From Rhodohalobacter sulfatireducens (GTDB lineage: Bacteria > Bacteroidota > Rhodothermia > Balneolales > Balneolaceae): 64,000 nt of DNA. This document shows positions 17,969 to 25,593 of the stretch, one piece after another (the first letter of the stretch is position 1; each line of letters begins with the position of its first letter). Made by a program: the position numbers and the translations under genes. The DNA lies in NCBI RefSeq assembly GCF_022012475.1, contig NZ_JAKLWS010000006.1:1-64000 (forward strand). The letters are read 5' to 3'. The notes beneath the pieces are model-generated. The model ran no database searches. It saw only the letters and a program-made list of their open reading frames with translations, and was not told where the DNA came from.

Positions 17969-17988
17969 ACCCCTATTATATTAGGGGT
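17969..17988 (-). promoter_or_regulatory. Palindromic operator-like site 1
   Basis: An inverted repeat, ACCCCTA-TTATAT-TAGGGGT, lies between the glycosyltransferase stop (18024) and the peptide gene start (17832). Three more copies, differing by one or two spacer bases, lie before other units of this locus. GerE/NarL-type dimers often bind such 7-base half sites, and small GerE proteins are encoded here. No T-run follows on the minus strand, so I favour an operator over a terminator. Confidence 0.65.
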
Positions 17989-18023
17989 TATATGCTTTAG
18001 ACACTCATATCTAAAGAAAATTG

Positions 18024-18809
18024 TCACCACCCTTCTATCTCCTCCACCATCTCCTCTTTTGACATCGCATAGAGCCGAAAAACCTTGGAGGCTTTAATAT
18101 CGTCTTGTTTGGGAGAATGAAACTGACTGTTGATTCCTCTTTCATGGGTTAGATGAAATAGTGGCCCGTTGACTCGTTTATATCGGTATCCTAAAATTTT
18201 CCACCTGTTTATTCTTTCACCATCCTCCCTTCCCCAACCATAAAATTTTTCGTTTTCCATCCCTGCTTCAATATATTTTTCTCTGTTAGCAAGGAACCCA
18301 CCACCAACCGGGTTCGGTGAATACATTTCAATCATTTTTCCTTTATTCTCTTGGAGAAGATTGATGTCTTGAGTTTTAAAGTACAGTTCCCTTAGGATGT
18401 GCGTCGTATCAAAGGCTTTCTCTTTATAAGGCGATACAAAATCGGCCTCATCTTTACGTAGCAAACTTATAGACTGAGCCATCTGTTGTATGGGTACAAT
18501 GACATCTGCCTCCCAAACGGCAATAAACTTTGTATCACATTTTTTAACCATTTGATTCATATACTTTGTGTAATGATAGATCGGATCGTAGTCCTCTTCG
18601 AATGTTAACGTAATCTCTTCTTGAAGAAGTTTTTCCAGTATATGATTGTTGTGCTTTGCCGTTTCCATAACATCAATATGGGTATCAAAATGAGAGCGCA
18701 TGTAATCAACCACCATTAGCAAATTTTCCAGGCGGTCCATCGAATCAACTCTGATACGAATTAGGAAAGTAACGTCCTTAAAATTTAATTTGGTTTCTCG
18801 TGATTCCAT
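18024..18809 (-). CDS. Putative glycosyltransferase, galactosyltransferase-like C-terminal domain (1)
   Basis: This 261-residue cytoplasmic protein has a GT-A-type layout. FKDVTFLIRIRVDSMDR opens the first strand, AVWEADVIVP sits at the metal-binding position, and GWGREDGERINR followed by FHLTHERG matches the C-terminal domain of the GT7 galactosyltransferase superfamily. The usual DxD is EAD here. It is a paralogue of the gene upstream, which overlaps it by 25 bases. Within a peptide export locus it may glycosylate a Cys-rich peptide, but a polysaccharide role cannot be excluded. No lipid-carrier or polymerase genes accompany it. Confidence 0.8.
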   Translation of the reverse strand: MESRETKLNFKDVTFLIRIRVDSMDRLENLLMVVDYMRSHFDTHIDVMETAKHNNHILEKLLQEEITLTFEEDYDPIYHYTKYMNQMVKKCDTKFIAVWEADVIVPIQQMAQSISLLRKDEADFVSPYKEKAFDTTHILRELYFKTQDINLLQENKGKMIEMYSPNPVGGGFLANREKYIEAGMENEKFYGWGREDGERINRWKILGYRYKRVNGPLFHLTHERGINSQFHSPKQDDIKASKVFRLYAMSKEEMVEEIEGW

Positions 18810-19585
18810 CTGTTTACATATTCTTCTAATTCCTGGTTAGACATTGCAAGAATTTTATAGAGTTCTGAACGGGCAATTTCTTCTTTTTTATTCGTATAAA
18901 ATGTGCTGTTTTTCCCTCTTTGATGCGTTAAATGATAGATTACACCGTCAAGTCGTTTGTATCTGTATCCTAATAATTCCCACCGAATGATGCGCTCATC
19001 ATCTTCAGCCCCCCACCCATAAAATCTTTCATTTTCCATACCGGCTTCAAAATATGTTTCCTTGTTTGCGAAAAAAGCACCACCGACAGAAGGGTTTGGA
19101 GAACGAGTTGGAATCATTTTGTTTTGGTTTTCTTGCAATACCTGGATGTCTCTTTTCTTAAGATAAAGCTCTCTAAGTAACTCTGTAGTGTCCAAAGCAA
19201 CAGCTTTATAAGGAGTTATAAAATCAACCTCTTGTTTTCGAAGCAGCTCAACTGATTCAATCATTTGATCTGGAGGTGCAAGTACATCAGCATCCCATAT
19301 GGATAAGTATGGAGTTTGGCACTTTTGAGCCATCCTATTTAGGTATTTGGTCTGATGAAATACTGGATCATAATCCTCAATGCAAGTGACCAACACGTCG
19401 TTTGGAAGGAGCTTCTCCAATATCCTGTTCTTATAATTTCTGACCTCCAGGACATGAATATTAGTTTTAAAATGATCAGATAAAAAATCTATAACCATCA
19501 TACAGTTTTCGATCCGATCCATCGAATCCACTTTTATGCGGATCAGAAACGTAACATCTTTAAAATCTACTCTGTTATCCATCAT
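18785..19585 (-). CDS. Putative glycosyltransferase, galactosyltransferase-like C-terminal domain (2)
   Basis: This 266-residue paralogue of the next gene keeps a canonical DAD at the metal site (SIWDADVLAP) and GWGAEDDERIIR near residue 205 with YHLTHQRG after it. The N-terminal strand motif (FKDVTFLIRIKVDSMDR) is nearly identical in both. The stop overlaps the downstream start by 25 bases, so both are made together. The shared core with different middle sections suggests two transferases acting on different acceptors or in sequence. It follows the LanC-like gene after a 212-base gap with a hairpin. Confidence 0.82.
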   Translation of the reverse strand: MMDNRVDFKDVTFLIRIKVDSMDRIENCMMVIDFLSDHFKTNIHVLEVRNYKNRILEKLLPNDVLVTCIEDYDPVFHQTKYLNRMAQKCQTPYLSIWDADVLAPPDQMIESVELLRKQEVDFITPYKAVALDTTELLRELYLKKRDIQVLQENQNKMIPTRSPNPSVGGAFFANKETYFEAGMENERFYGWGAEDDERIIRWELLGYRYKRLDGVIYHLTHQRGKNSTFYTNKKEEIARSELYKILAMSNQELEEYVNRWNHEKPN

Positions 19586-19641
19586 CTAAAATCTTAATCA
19601 AATAACCTGTTTTTCGGTTTTAACCGACAACTGTCTTATTT

Positions 19642-19660
19642 CTCCCCTTCAAAAGGGGAG
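19642..19660. repeat. CTCCCCTT/AAGGGGAG hairpin in intergenic gap
   Basis: The hairpin CTCCCCTTCAAAAGGGGAG is followed on the plus strand by ATTTTTTT, giving the look of an intrinsic terminator in the direction opposite to the flanking genes. Related hairpins occur at 12313-12330 and 34781-34800, so it may be part of a dispersed repeat family. In the direction of local transcription it has no T-run, but it could still limit read-through or stabilise the upstream mRNA. Confidence 0.5.
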
Positions 19661-19797
19661 GATTTTTTTGCCATCCTTATAATTCCTATCCTCCTCAATA
19701 ATCATCAACTAATTTTTTTATCCCCAGAGGGGATTGTTTGTTCATACATCTATTGCAGGATTAACAGCCTGGCGGGACGATATTGCAAAGATCTCTA

Positions 19798-20865
19798 TCA
19801 CGATATGAACTCCTTTTTTGTTAATTCCAGAAGTTCCAATCCTATACCGGCATGGCCGAACAGCAAGCCCCAGCTTTTCCTTTGAACATCCCCGTTTTTC
19901 AAATCTTGCCAATATTCTGAAACTGTAATTTTTCTGATGAGCTCCTCTTGATTAAATACAAATTTTTCCTCCCTGGCAACTTGATACATCCTGCGGGCTA
20001 TCAAAGAAATACCCGTTACTCCATTTAAAAAAAGAAGGTTTTTATTTTTTAATTCATTTTGCAAGATATGCGCTACCTGCAAATTCTCTTGTAGAAGGTC
20101 AGCATGTTTTCTCCAATCAACCAATGAAATTTCTTTCAATAGTGCTTCAATGCTATACAACAAGTATAATCGGTTGCTTAATAGACGCGGGTAAAGAGAC
20201 AACACAAGAGGGGTTAAATGATCTATAATTCTATCAATTTTAGCATTATAGATATTCAGTACTCTGATTTTACCAAGCAAGATCAAACAAATCGGAAGAT
20301 CCCAAGTAATATCAAATGAGAATGGTTCCTCTGTTGAAAACTTTCTGTTTTCAATGTTATCACCAAGCCGGTTGACCAATTCAATCAACAAACGTTTAAA
20401 AATAAAGCTATCGGTGCTTTCATCATGAATATCTTTTCCTTCTAAACGCGATAAGATATAGAGGATATATCCCATGATACCTTCTAATATTCCTGAGGGC
20501 AGCTCATCAGCCGATACAAGGTGACGGTATATTTTATCATCCACAACGGATAAGACATCATCCGTTTCAGCCTCCACAAAGCCCTGTTGGACCAAATATT
20601 CTATCCCCCAGGCAATTCCAGCTAATCCGTCTTCAAAGTTCGGAGGCGTACGGCCTTTACTTACCTCTTGATATACGTCATCTATGAGAGTTTCCGCAAT
20701 CTCTTGGTGCTTACCATCAGATGTATTCTTCGCAAGATGAAAAAAATATATACTTATTCCCATCTTGCCATTTAACAAACCGTTGTTATTCATTTTGTCA
20801 GCATCGTGAAGCAATATGGTATTGATGATCTCTAATTTGTCCCGGACTTCATCTGGTTTGTTCAT
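19798..20865 (-). CDS. LanC-like protein lacking visible zinc ligands
   Basis: This 355-residue protein has the repeated Gly-rich helix-pair motifs of the lanthionine synthetase C-like fold: NGKMGISIYFFHLA, EDGLAGIAWGIEYL, LEGIMGYILYIL, LNGVTGISLIAR and FGHAGIGLELL. Classical LanC enzymes bind zinc through two Cys and a Cys-His pair. This protein has a single cysteine, in PICLIL, so thioether cyclisation by the known mechanism is unlikely. It overlaps the HlyD gene by 4 bases. Relatives in Bacteroidota accompany peptide clusters without a lanthionine dehydratase, as here. Its role may be structural or in precursor handling. Confidence 0.82.
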   Translation of the reverse strand: MNKPDEVRDKLEIINTILLHDADKMNNNGLLNGKMGISIYFFHLAKNTSDGKHQEIAETLIDDVYQEVSKGRTPPNFEDGLAGIAWGIEYLVQQGFVEAETDDVLSVVDDKIYRHLVSADELPSGILEGIMGYILYILSRLEGKDIHDESTDSFIFKRLLIELVNRLGDNIENRKFSTEEPFSFDITWDLPICLILLGKIRVLNIYNAKIDRIIDHLTPLVLSLYPRLLSNRLYLLYSIEALLKEISLVDWRKHADLLQENLQVAHILQNELKNKNLLFLNGVTGISLIARRMYQVAREEKFVFNQEELIRKITVSEYWQDLKNGDVQRKSWGLLFGHAGIGLELLELTKKEFIS

Positions 20866-22202
20866 CGTAACTCTTTTGTCATGTTATTATATACTCTTTC
20901 AAGCAATCTCATATCCTGCGTAATGATCTCTGCCTGACCTGTCATTCCATTTCGTGGTGGTATTTCTTGCCCATAACTGGTGGTGAGACCGTCAGGAAAC
21001 TGAACTTTGGCAAAGAATAAGCTGTCCTGGACTGGAAATTCAGAAAAGTATTCTACCTGACCATAGACGGAACCAAATTCGTGGTAAGGATATCCACTAA
21101 AACGGACCAATACCTGCTGGCCCTCTTCAATTTTTCCAAAGGAGCGCTGCGAAACGATCAGCTCTCCAAAGTATTGGGTATTATCCGGCTGGATGTAAAA
21201 CAGATCCTGTCCTGTTGAGAGAGTCTGATTTTCCTGGATCACACCTGCGTGCACAACCTCACCCTCAAAAGGGGCTATGAGAAGATAGGTCTGTTTCCAT
21301 TCATCAATTGCACTTTTCATAATATTGACTGCCTGCAGGAAAACAGAGCGCTGTTCCGCCATTCGTTTTTCGAGTTCAATGATCTCTTTTTCTTTTGCCG
21401 TCTGCGATAGTTGGTTGTTAATGATGGCCGATTCGCTCTGCTCAAGCGGCAGCCGGCGGGCTGACAACTCGCTCTCCGCCCTTGCCAGTTCAACAGGGGC
21501 TATGAAATCGTTCTCTGCAAGTTGTTTTTGCATTTCATACTCCCTATTGGCTAACTCAAAATCTCTCTGTTGAATCTGTTTTTGTTCATATATTTTTTCG
21601 AGAAGTTGTTGTGTATACGTCAACTCCTGCTCTAAAATCTGCCTTTGCTGCTCATAAAATCCTCCGGGTAAAAAATCTCTGAACTCTCTGTAGGATTGCT
21701 CAAAATTCTGGAAAGCCGTTTGCAGCTCTCCCAGATTTCTAAATGGAGTAAGACCATTCTCCATAGTCTGGAATCGAGAAAGTTTACCATCCAACAACCA
21801 GGTTCGCATGCTGTCCACCTCATTCGACAACCGGATCACTTCTTCATGGCTCGCCGTGCTCTCCATCCACCCCAAAACCTCCCCTTCCATAACTTGACTG
21901 TTATTTTGTGCTATAATTCGTACTATTTTTCCATTAGTGCGTGCTTTTAAAGTCTGTGGTGCATGAATCGCCGTTAATCGTATTGGGGTTTGAATCACTT
22001 CGGGATATTCGATGATGGAAGCTGAAAGAAGAACCATCCCTAATACACCGAAAAAGGCGGTAATCCCCCAGCGAATCAGCCAATGCGGCGGCCGGCCGAT
22101 AATCTCCTGCACCTCCTCACTGCGAACATCGAGTTCGGACCAGTTGGTGGTGGGTTCAGATTTGGGTGGTATGTTGTTTGACGAATCGTTGTTCATGTTC
22201 AT
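20862..22202 (-). CDS. HlyD-family periplasmic adaptor of peptide exporter
   Basis: The 446-residue protein has a cytoplasmic N-terminus, one membrane helix (about 45-65 in this numbering), a biotinyl-lipoyl-like segment (RIIAQNNSQVMEGEVLGW), a long alpha-hairpin coiled coil (about 120-300), the second lipoyl half (APFEGEVVHAGVIQ) and a C-terminal beta domain. This is the MFP adaptor that links a C39-type ABC exporter to the outer membrane. The frame extends to 22229, but the extra residues are encoded by a palindromic repeat, so ATG 22202 is preferred. It is translationally coupled to the LanC-like gene. Confidence 0.88.
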   Translation of the reverse strand: MNMNNDSSNNIPPKSEPTTNWSELDVRSEEVQEIIGRPPHWLIRWGITAFFGVLGMVLLSASIIEYPEVIQTPIRLTAIHAPQTLKARTNGKIVRIIAQNNSQVMEGEVLGWMESTASHEEVIRLSNEVDSMRTWLLDGKLSRFQTMENGLTPFRNLGELQTAFQNFEQSYREFRDFLPGGFYEQQRQILEQELTYTQQLLEKIYEQKQIQQRDFELANREYEMQKQLAENDFIAPVELARAESELSARRLPLEQSESAIINNQLSQTAKEKEIIELEKRMAEQRSVFLQAVNIMKSAIDEWKQTYLLIAPFEGEVVHAGVIQENQTLSTGQDLFYIQPDNTQYFGELIVSQRSFGKIEEGQQVLVRFSGYPYHEFGSVYGQVEYFSEFPVQDSLFFAKVQFPDGLTTSYGQEIPPRNGMTGQAEIITQDMRLLERVYNNMTKELR

Positions 22203-22208
22203 ATGTAC

Positions 22209-22369
22209 GCCGGACAGCCTGTCCGGCACCTCCGAATTATGACAAAATTATTTGTTTTATGTTTTGCAAGTAATGTCTCCTAAGGAGAGTATTACCTTAA
22301 TCAAGCTGCTGCCATACACAAATACCACAAGTACATCAACGCTCACAAGAGCCGGACAAGCTGTCCGGC
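22209..22369. repeat. Pair of GCCGGACA palindromes in inverted arrangement
   Basis: Two nearly identical palindromes, GCCGGACAGCCTGTCCGGC at 22209-22227 and GCCGGACAAGCTGTCCGGC at 22351-22369, lie between the exporter and adaptor genes. Their outer flanks GTAC/GTAC mirror each other, so the 161-base segment is bounded by inverted repeats. The inside has no reading frame of note. It may be a small non-autonomous repeat or paired transcript-stabilising hairpins. Confidence 0.6.
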
Positions 22370-22432
22370 GTACGTTATAGTGAACGGCTCAGCCCTCCTG
22401 CGCCAAGGCTTCTGAGGACTATGCAAGCCGTT

Positions 22433-24160
22433 TTACGAGCTTAATTCCAATTGATTCTTCACCAAATCAAAATATTCTCCTTCCTTCTGAATAAGTTCAC
22501 CGTGTGTCCCTTGTTCAAGAATCCGGCCTTCCTCCAACACCACAATATTATCGGCATTTTTGACGGTACTCAGCCGGTGTGCGACCACCAAAACCGTACG
22601 TTTTCGGAGAAACTCCTGCATATTTTGCATGATTGTCCGTTCGTTGTTGGCATCCAGGGCGTTGGTGGCTTCATCAAAAAAAATGAATTCGGGATCTTTA
22701 TATACCGCCCGGGCAATTAACATCCGCTGGCGCTGTCCCTGGCTGATGCCGTTTCCCTCCGCCCCGATTTTTGTGTTATAACCCAACGGCAGTGATTCAA
22801 TAAACTTTCGGATGTTGGCCACATCCACTGCGTGTTCCAGTTTTTCCAGGTCCGGTACCTCCTCTCCTATCGCGATATTCTGTGCGATGGAGTCGGAAAA
22901 AATAAACCCGTCCTGCATCACCACCCCGCACTGTTTACGCCATGCCTTGGGGCTGATATGATCAAAATTTCTTCCTCCCAACCGAATCTTGCCTTTATCG
23001 GGAGAATAAAATTTTAGCAACAGTTTTAACAGGGTGGTTTTCCCCCCGCCGCTCATTCCCACAAAAGCTGTGATCTTTCCTTCCGGTATCAAAAGATCAA
23101 TATCTCTTAAGACCGGCTCATTCCCGGCCCCCGGATAGGTAAAGGTGAGGTTTTCCAGGGTGAGGTCTTTTTTCTCTGGCAATTTGATCATGTACATTTT
23201 TTCCGCCGGCTCCTCATTCTCATGTTCATGCACTTCATTCAGCCGTTCCATACTGATCATGGCATCCTGGGTGGACTGGACGAACCCGATTAATTGTTCG
23301 GTGGGACTGTTCAATTGACCGATGATATACTGGATAGCCAGCATCGCTCCCAACGTGAGCTGCCCATTCACAACAGCCACGGCCGCAATAAAGGTGATAC
23401 CAATATTTTTGCCTTCATTAATGAAGAAAGCGCCACCCTGCTGGTACTGCTCCAGGGCCAGGTTTTTTATACGGTAGCGGAACAGATTGGCCTGCACCCT
23501 TTCCCACTCCCATCGCTTGGATTTCTCGCAGTTGTTTAGTTTGATCTCCTGCATCCCCTGAATCAGTTGAATCACGACGCTTTGATTATTCGAGGAGATA
23601 CCAAACCGCCGGTGATCCAGCTCACGCCGTTTTCTTAAAAACAGAACAACCCAGATCAGATACAACACGCTTGCAGCCAGAAAAACAGTAAAAATCATCA
23701 TGTTGTAATATGCCAGTACTGCTGAAAAAACCAACAGATTCACAAAGGAAAACAGCGTGGTCAGGGATTGATTGGTCAAGAAGCTCTCTATCCGGGCGTG
23801 GTCACTCATCCGCTGCATAATGTCACCGACCTTTTTGGTGTCGAAAAACGGCATCGGCAGCTTCATCAGCTTGATCAGGAAATCGGACAGAATGGAGATA
23901 TTAATGCGGGTGCTCATATGCAGTAAGATCCATGAGCGGATAAACTCCACACTCGTCCGTCCTATAAACAGCATAATCTGTGCCAGCAGGATAATGTATA
24001 TGAAGTTCAGGTCCCGGTTTTGAATCCCGATATCGACCACCGCCTGTGTGAGAAACGGAAAGATGAGTTGCAGGATGCTTCCCGCCAGCAACCCCAGTGC
24101 GAGTTGAAAGAGTAAATTTTTATAGGGCAGGATATACTGGACCAAAATCCCAAAACTCAA
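22433..24160 (-). CDS. Peptide ABC exporter, permease-ATPase half (split from its C39 domain)
   Basis: The 575-residue frame has a six-helix permease (about 1-290) and an ATPase with Walker A GMSGGGKT, signature ISQGQRQR, Walker B FFDEATNALD and H-loop AHRLST. It begins at a TTG, with GAAGGG 13 to 18 bases upstream as a possible ribosome binding site. Upstream, the same frame continues through 13 sense codons (PKFYDLEG and onward) to a TAG at 24200-24202, which ends the C39 peptidase frame. A single codon therefore separates the parts of a normal C39-ABC exporter. The two pieces may work as separate polypeptides, or the exporter may be broken. Confidence 0.88.
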   Translation of the reverse strand: MSFGILVQYILPYKNLLFQLALGLLAGSILQLIFPFLTQAVVDIGIQNRDLNFIYIILLAQIMLFIGRTSVEFIRSWILLHMSTRINISILSDFLIKLMKLPMPFFDTKKVGDIMQRMSDHARIESFLTNQSLTTLFSFVNLLVFSAVLAYYNMMIFTVFLAASVLYLIWVVLFLRKRRELDHRRFGISSNNQSVVIQLIQGMQEIKLNNCEKSKRWEWERVQANLFRYRIKNLALEQYQQGGAFFINEGKNIGITFIAAVAVVNGQLTLGAMLAIQYIIGQLNSPTEQLIGFVQSTQDAMISMERLNEVHEHENEEPAEKMYMIKLPEKKDLTLENLTFTYPGAGNEPVLRDIDLLIPEGKITAFVGMSGGGKTTLLKLLLKFYSPDKGKIRLGGRNFDHISPKAWRKQCGVVMQDGFIFSDSIAQNIAIGEEVPDLEKLEHAVDVANIRKFIESLPLGYNTKIGAEGNGISQGQRQRMLIARAVYKDPEFIFFDEATNALDANNERTIMQNMQEFLRKRTVLVVAHRLSTVKNADNIVVLEEGRILEQGTHGELIQKEGEYFDLVKNQLELSS

Positions 24161-24199
24161 CCGGTTTCCGGTTTTCCCTTCTAAGTCATAAAACTTCGG

Positions 24200-24661
24200 C
24201 TAAGGTTCTAACAGCAGAGCGATACCCGTCCCCCTTAGTACGGAGTCCGACCGCTGGCGGGAAGGGAGATTTGAAAGGATATCATTCCCGGTCCATGATT
24301 CACCATTTTCTTGAGGGCCGCTGCTATTCAACCATCCTTCTAAGAATTCCTCTTTGGTAAATGCAGTCTTCCCTTTTGCCGGATCGGAGATATACACCTT
24401 ATCCTTTTTGATCCGGTAGACCACAATAAAATGAACCTGATTCCAGAAGACTATACACGGCAGTTTCGCTTCATCTCTCAACTGCTCCCAGGTTAACTTC
24501 ACACCGATGCTTCGAAAGCCAATCTCTTCGGCCGCTTCACTGATACCTAACAGGGATACCCCCTCCCGATTAATGCCACTTTTTTGCCGCAGGGAATCCA
24601 TGGAATAACGGCGGCCATAATGCTTTGCCACCATCCGCAGGCAAGTGGGGCCGCAGTCCAT
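24200..24661 (-). CDS. C39 peptidase domain, split from exporter by a TAG codon
   Basis: This is the leader-cleaving domain of a bacteriocin-type exporter, with catalytic Cys3 in MDCGPTC, His77 in NQVHFIVV and Asp93 in ISDP. It would cut after the Gly of the GG-type leaders encoded nearby. The homologous frame extends upstream through IKPFPFFKQYDA to the TAA of the preceding gene. In the remnant copy at 28319 an ATG stands where this copy has CGA, so the normal start seems lost. Translation may begin at ATG 24661, at an ATT at 24700, or by re-initiation. The C-terminus runs in frame into the ABC part after TAG. Confidence 0.82.
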   Translation of the reverse strand: MDCGPTCLRMVAKHYGRRYSMDSLRQKSGINREGVSLLGISEAAEEIGFRSIGVKLTWEQLRDEAKLPCIVFWNQVHFIVVYRIKKDKVYISDPAKGKTAFTKEEFLEGWLNSSGPQENGESWTGNDILSNLPSRQRSDSVLRGTGIALLLEP

Positions 24662-24718
24662 CGCATCGTATTGTTTAAAAAAGGGAAATGGCTTTATTCG
24701 AAAAATATCGGCTTGCTC

Positions 24719-25570
24719 TTAATGATGATAAATTCTTGTGGGGCTGATTGAAAATACATCCGGAAGAGGATCAGGAACATTTTTGGGCTTAAAAACCTTT
24801 TTAAAATAGATCATATGATATAGCATGATTTCATAGGCATTCTTGTAAAACAACTTGCCTTTTTCCCACTTCAGCCTGCCGGGGAGCCCTTCTATCACAT
24901 GAAAATCGAAATAGGTTTTTAACTCATTATTTTTCTCAAGTCTCTTAACCAAATGCATCATACTTTCTACTTCATGTTTTCTTTTTGGATATGTATTCAG
25001 ATCCGTAAATTCTCCCCACTGAAAATTGGTTTCATCAAAACAGTAATGAATGGAGCTGCTGAGAACCTTTCTGTAGTCTTTACTCCTCATGAAAAGAGTA
25101 TTCATCTTTTCGTTATTTTCGAGAAGAAGGAAATAGCCTGATATAAAATCGTGCCGGACGTTCACTAATTCATGGTTTTCCAGCACTTCGTCCGTAATAA
25201 ACTGCCGAATGTCTCCAAAAATAACGTCAATATCTCCGTGACCCCAGAAATCATACCCTTCAACAAGTTCAGGGAAGAGATATCCGTAAGCCGGTTTAAA
25301 ATCGCAAAGTTTATATGCTTCCCCGATGTTGGTTGCAAATCCCAGCTTTTGGGTAGCTTTACGGTTAATCTCATTCATCTCTTGATGGATCAGTCTAACA
25401 TTTTCCGGCAAAGAGGATGACCAACTTTGGTCGTCAGTGATAATGAAAAAATCGATTGTAGAATTAAACTTGCAAGTATGAACAAAATAGTTGAAATACC
25501 ACGGGAGTTTTCCAAAAAAACAAATCAGGATTGCTATTTTCTTTTTATGTTCAATTGGATCAGAAAACAT
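24719..25570 (-). CDS. DUF6625-like putative glycosyltransferase
   Basis: This 283-residue protein starts with KKIAILICFFGKLPWYFNYF and a TCKFNSTIDFFIITDD strand, and has a GHGDIDVIFGD segment whose DID suits a GT-A metal site. The pattern fits the DUF6625 family, usually found in glycan synthesis loci. It lies 23 bases after a propeller gene and in the same frame as the C39 domain, which starts 57 bases downstream. Two truncated copies of its N-terminus remain at 27742-27853 and 30511-30610, so it was once part of each duplicated module. It may modify the exported peptides. Confidence 0.72.
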   Translation of the reverse strand: MFSDPIEHKKKIAILICFFGKLPWYFNYFVHTCKFNSTIDFFIITDDQSWSSSLPENVRLIHQEMNEINRKATQKLGFATNIGEAYKLCDFKPAYGYLFPELVEGYDFWGHGDIDVIFGDIRQFITDEVLENHELVNVRHDFISGYFLLLENNEKMNTLFMRSKDYRKVLSSSIHYCFDETNFQWGEFTDLNTYPKRKHEVESMMHLVKRLEKNNELKTYFDFHVIEGLPGRLKWEKGKLFYKNAYEIMLYHMIYFKKVFKPKNVPDPLPDVFSISPTRIYHH

Positions 25571-25593
25571 CGGTTTTATAAATAGGATTGGAC

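Noticed and set aside
19798-20865. Lanthipeptide cluster
   Set aside because: There is no dehydratase, and the LanC-like protein lacks the zinc ligands needed for known cyclase activity.
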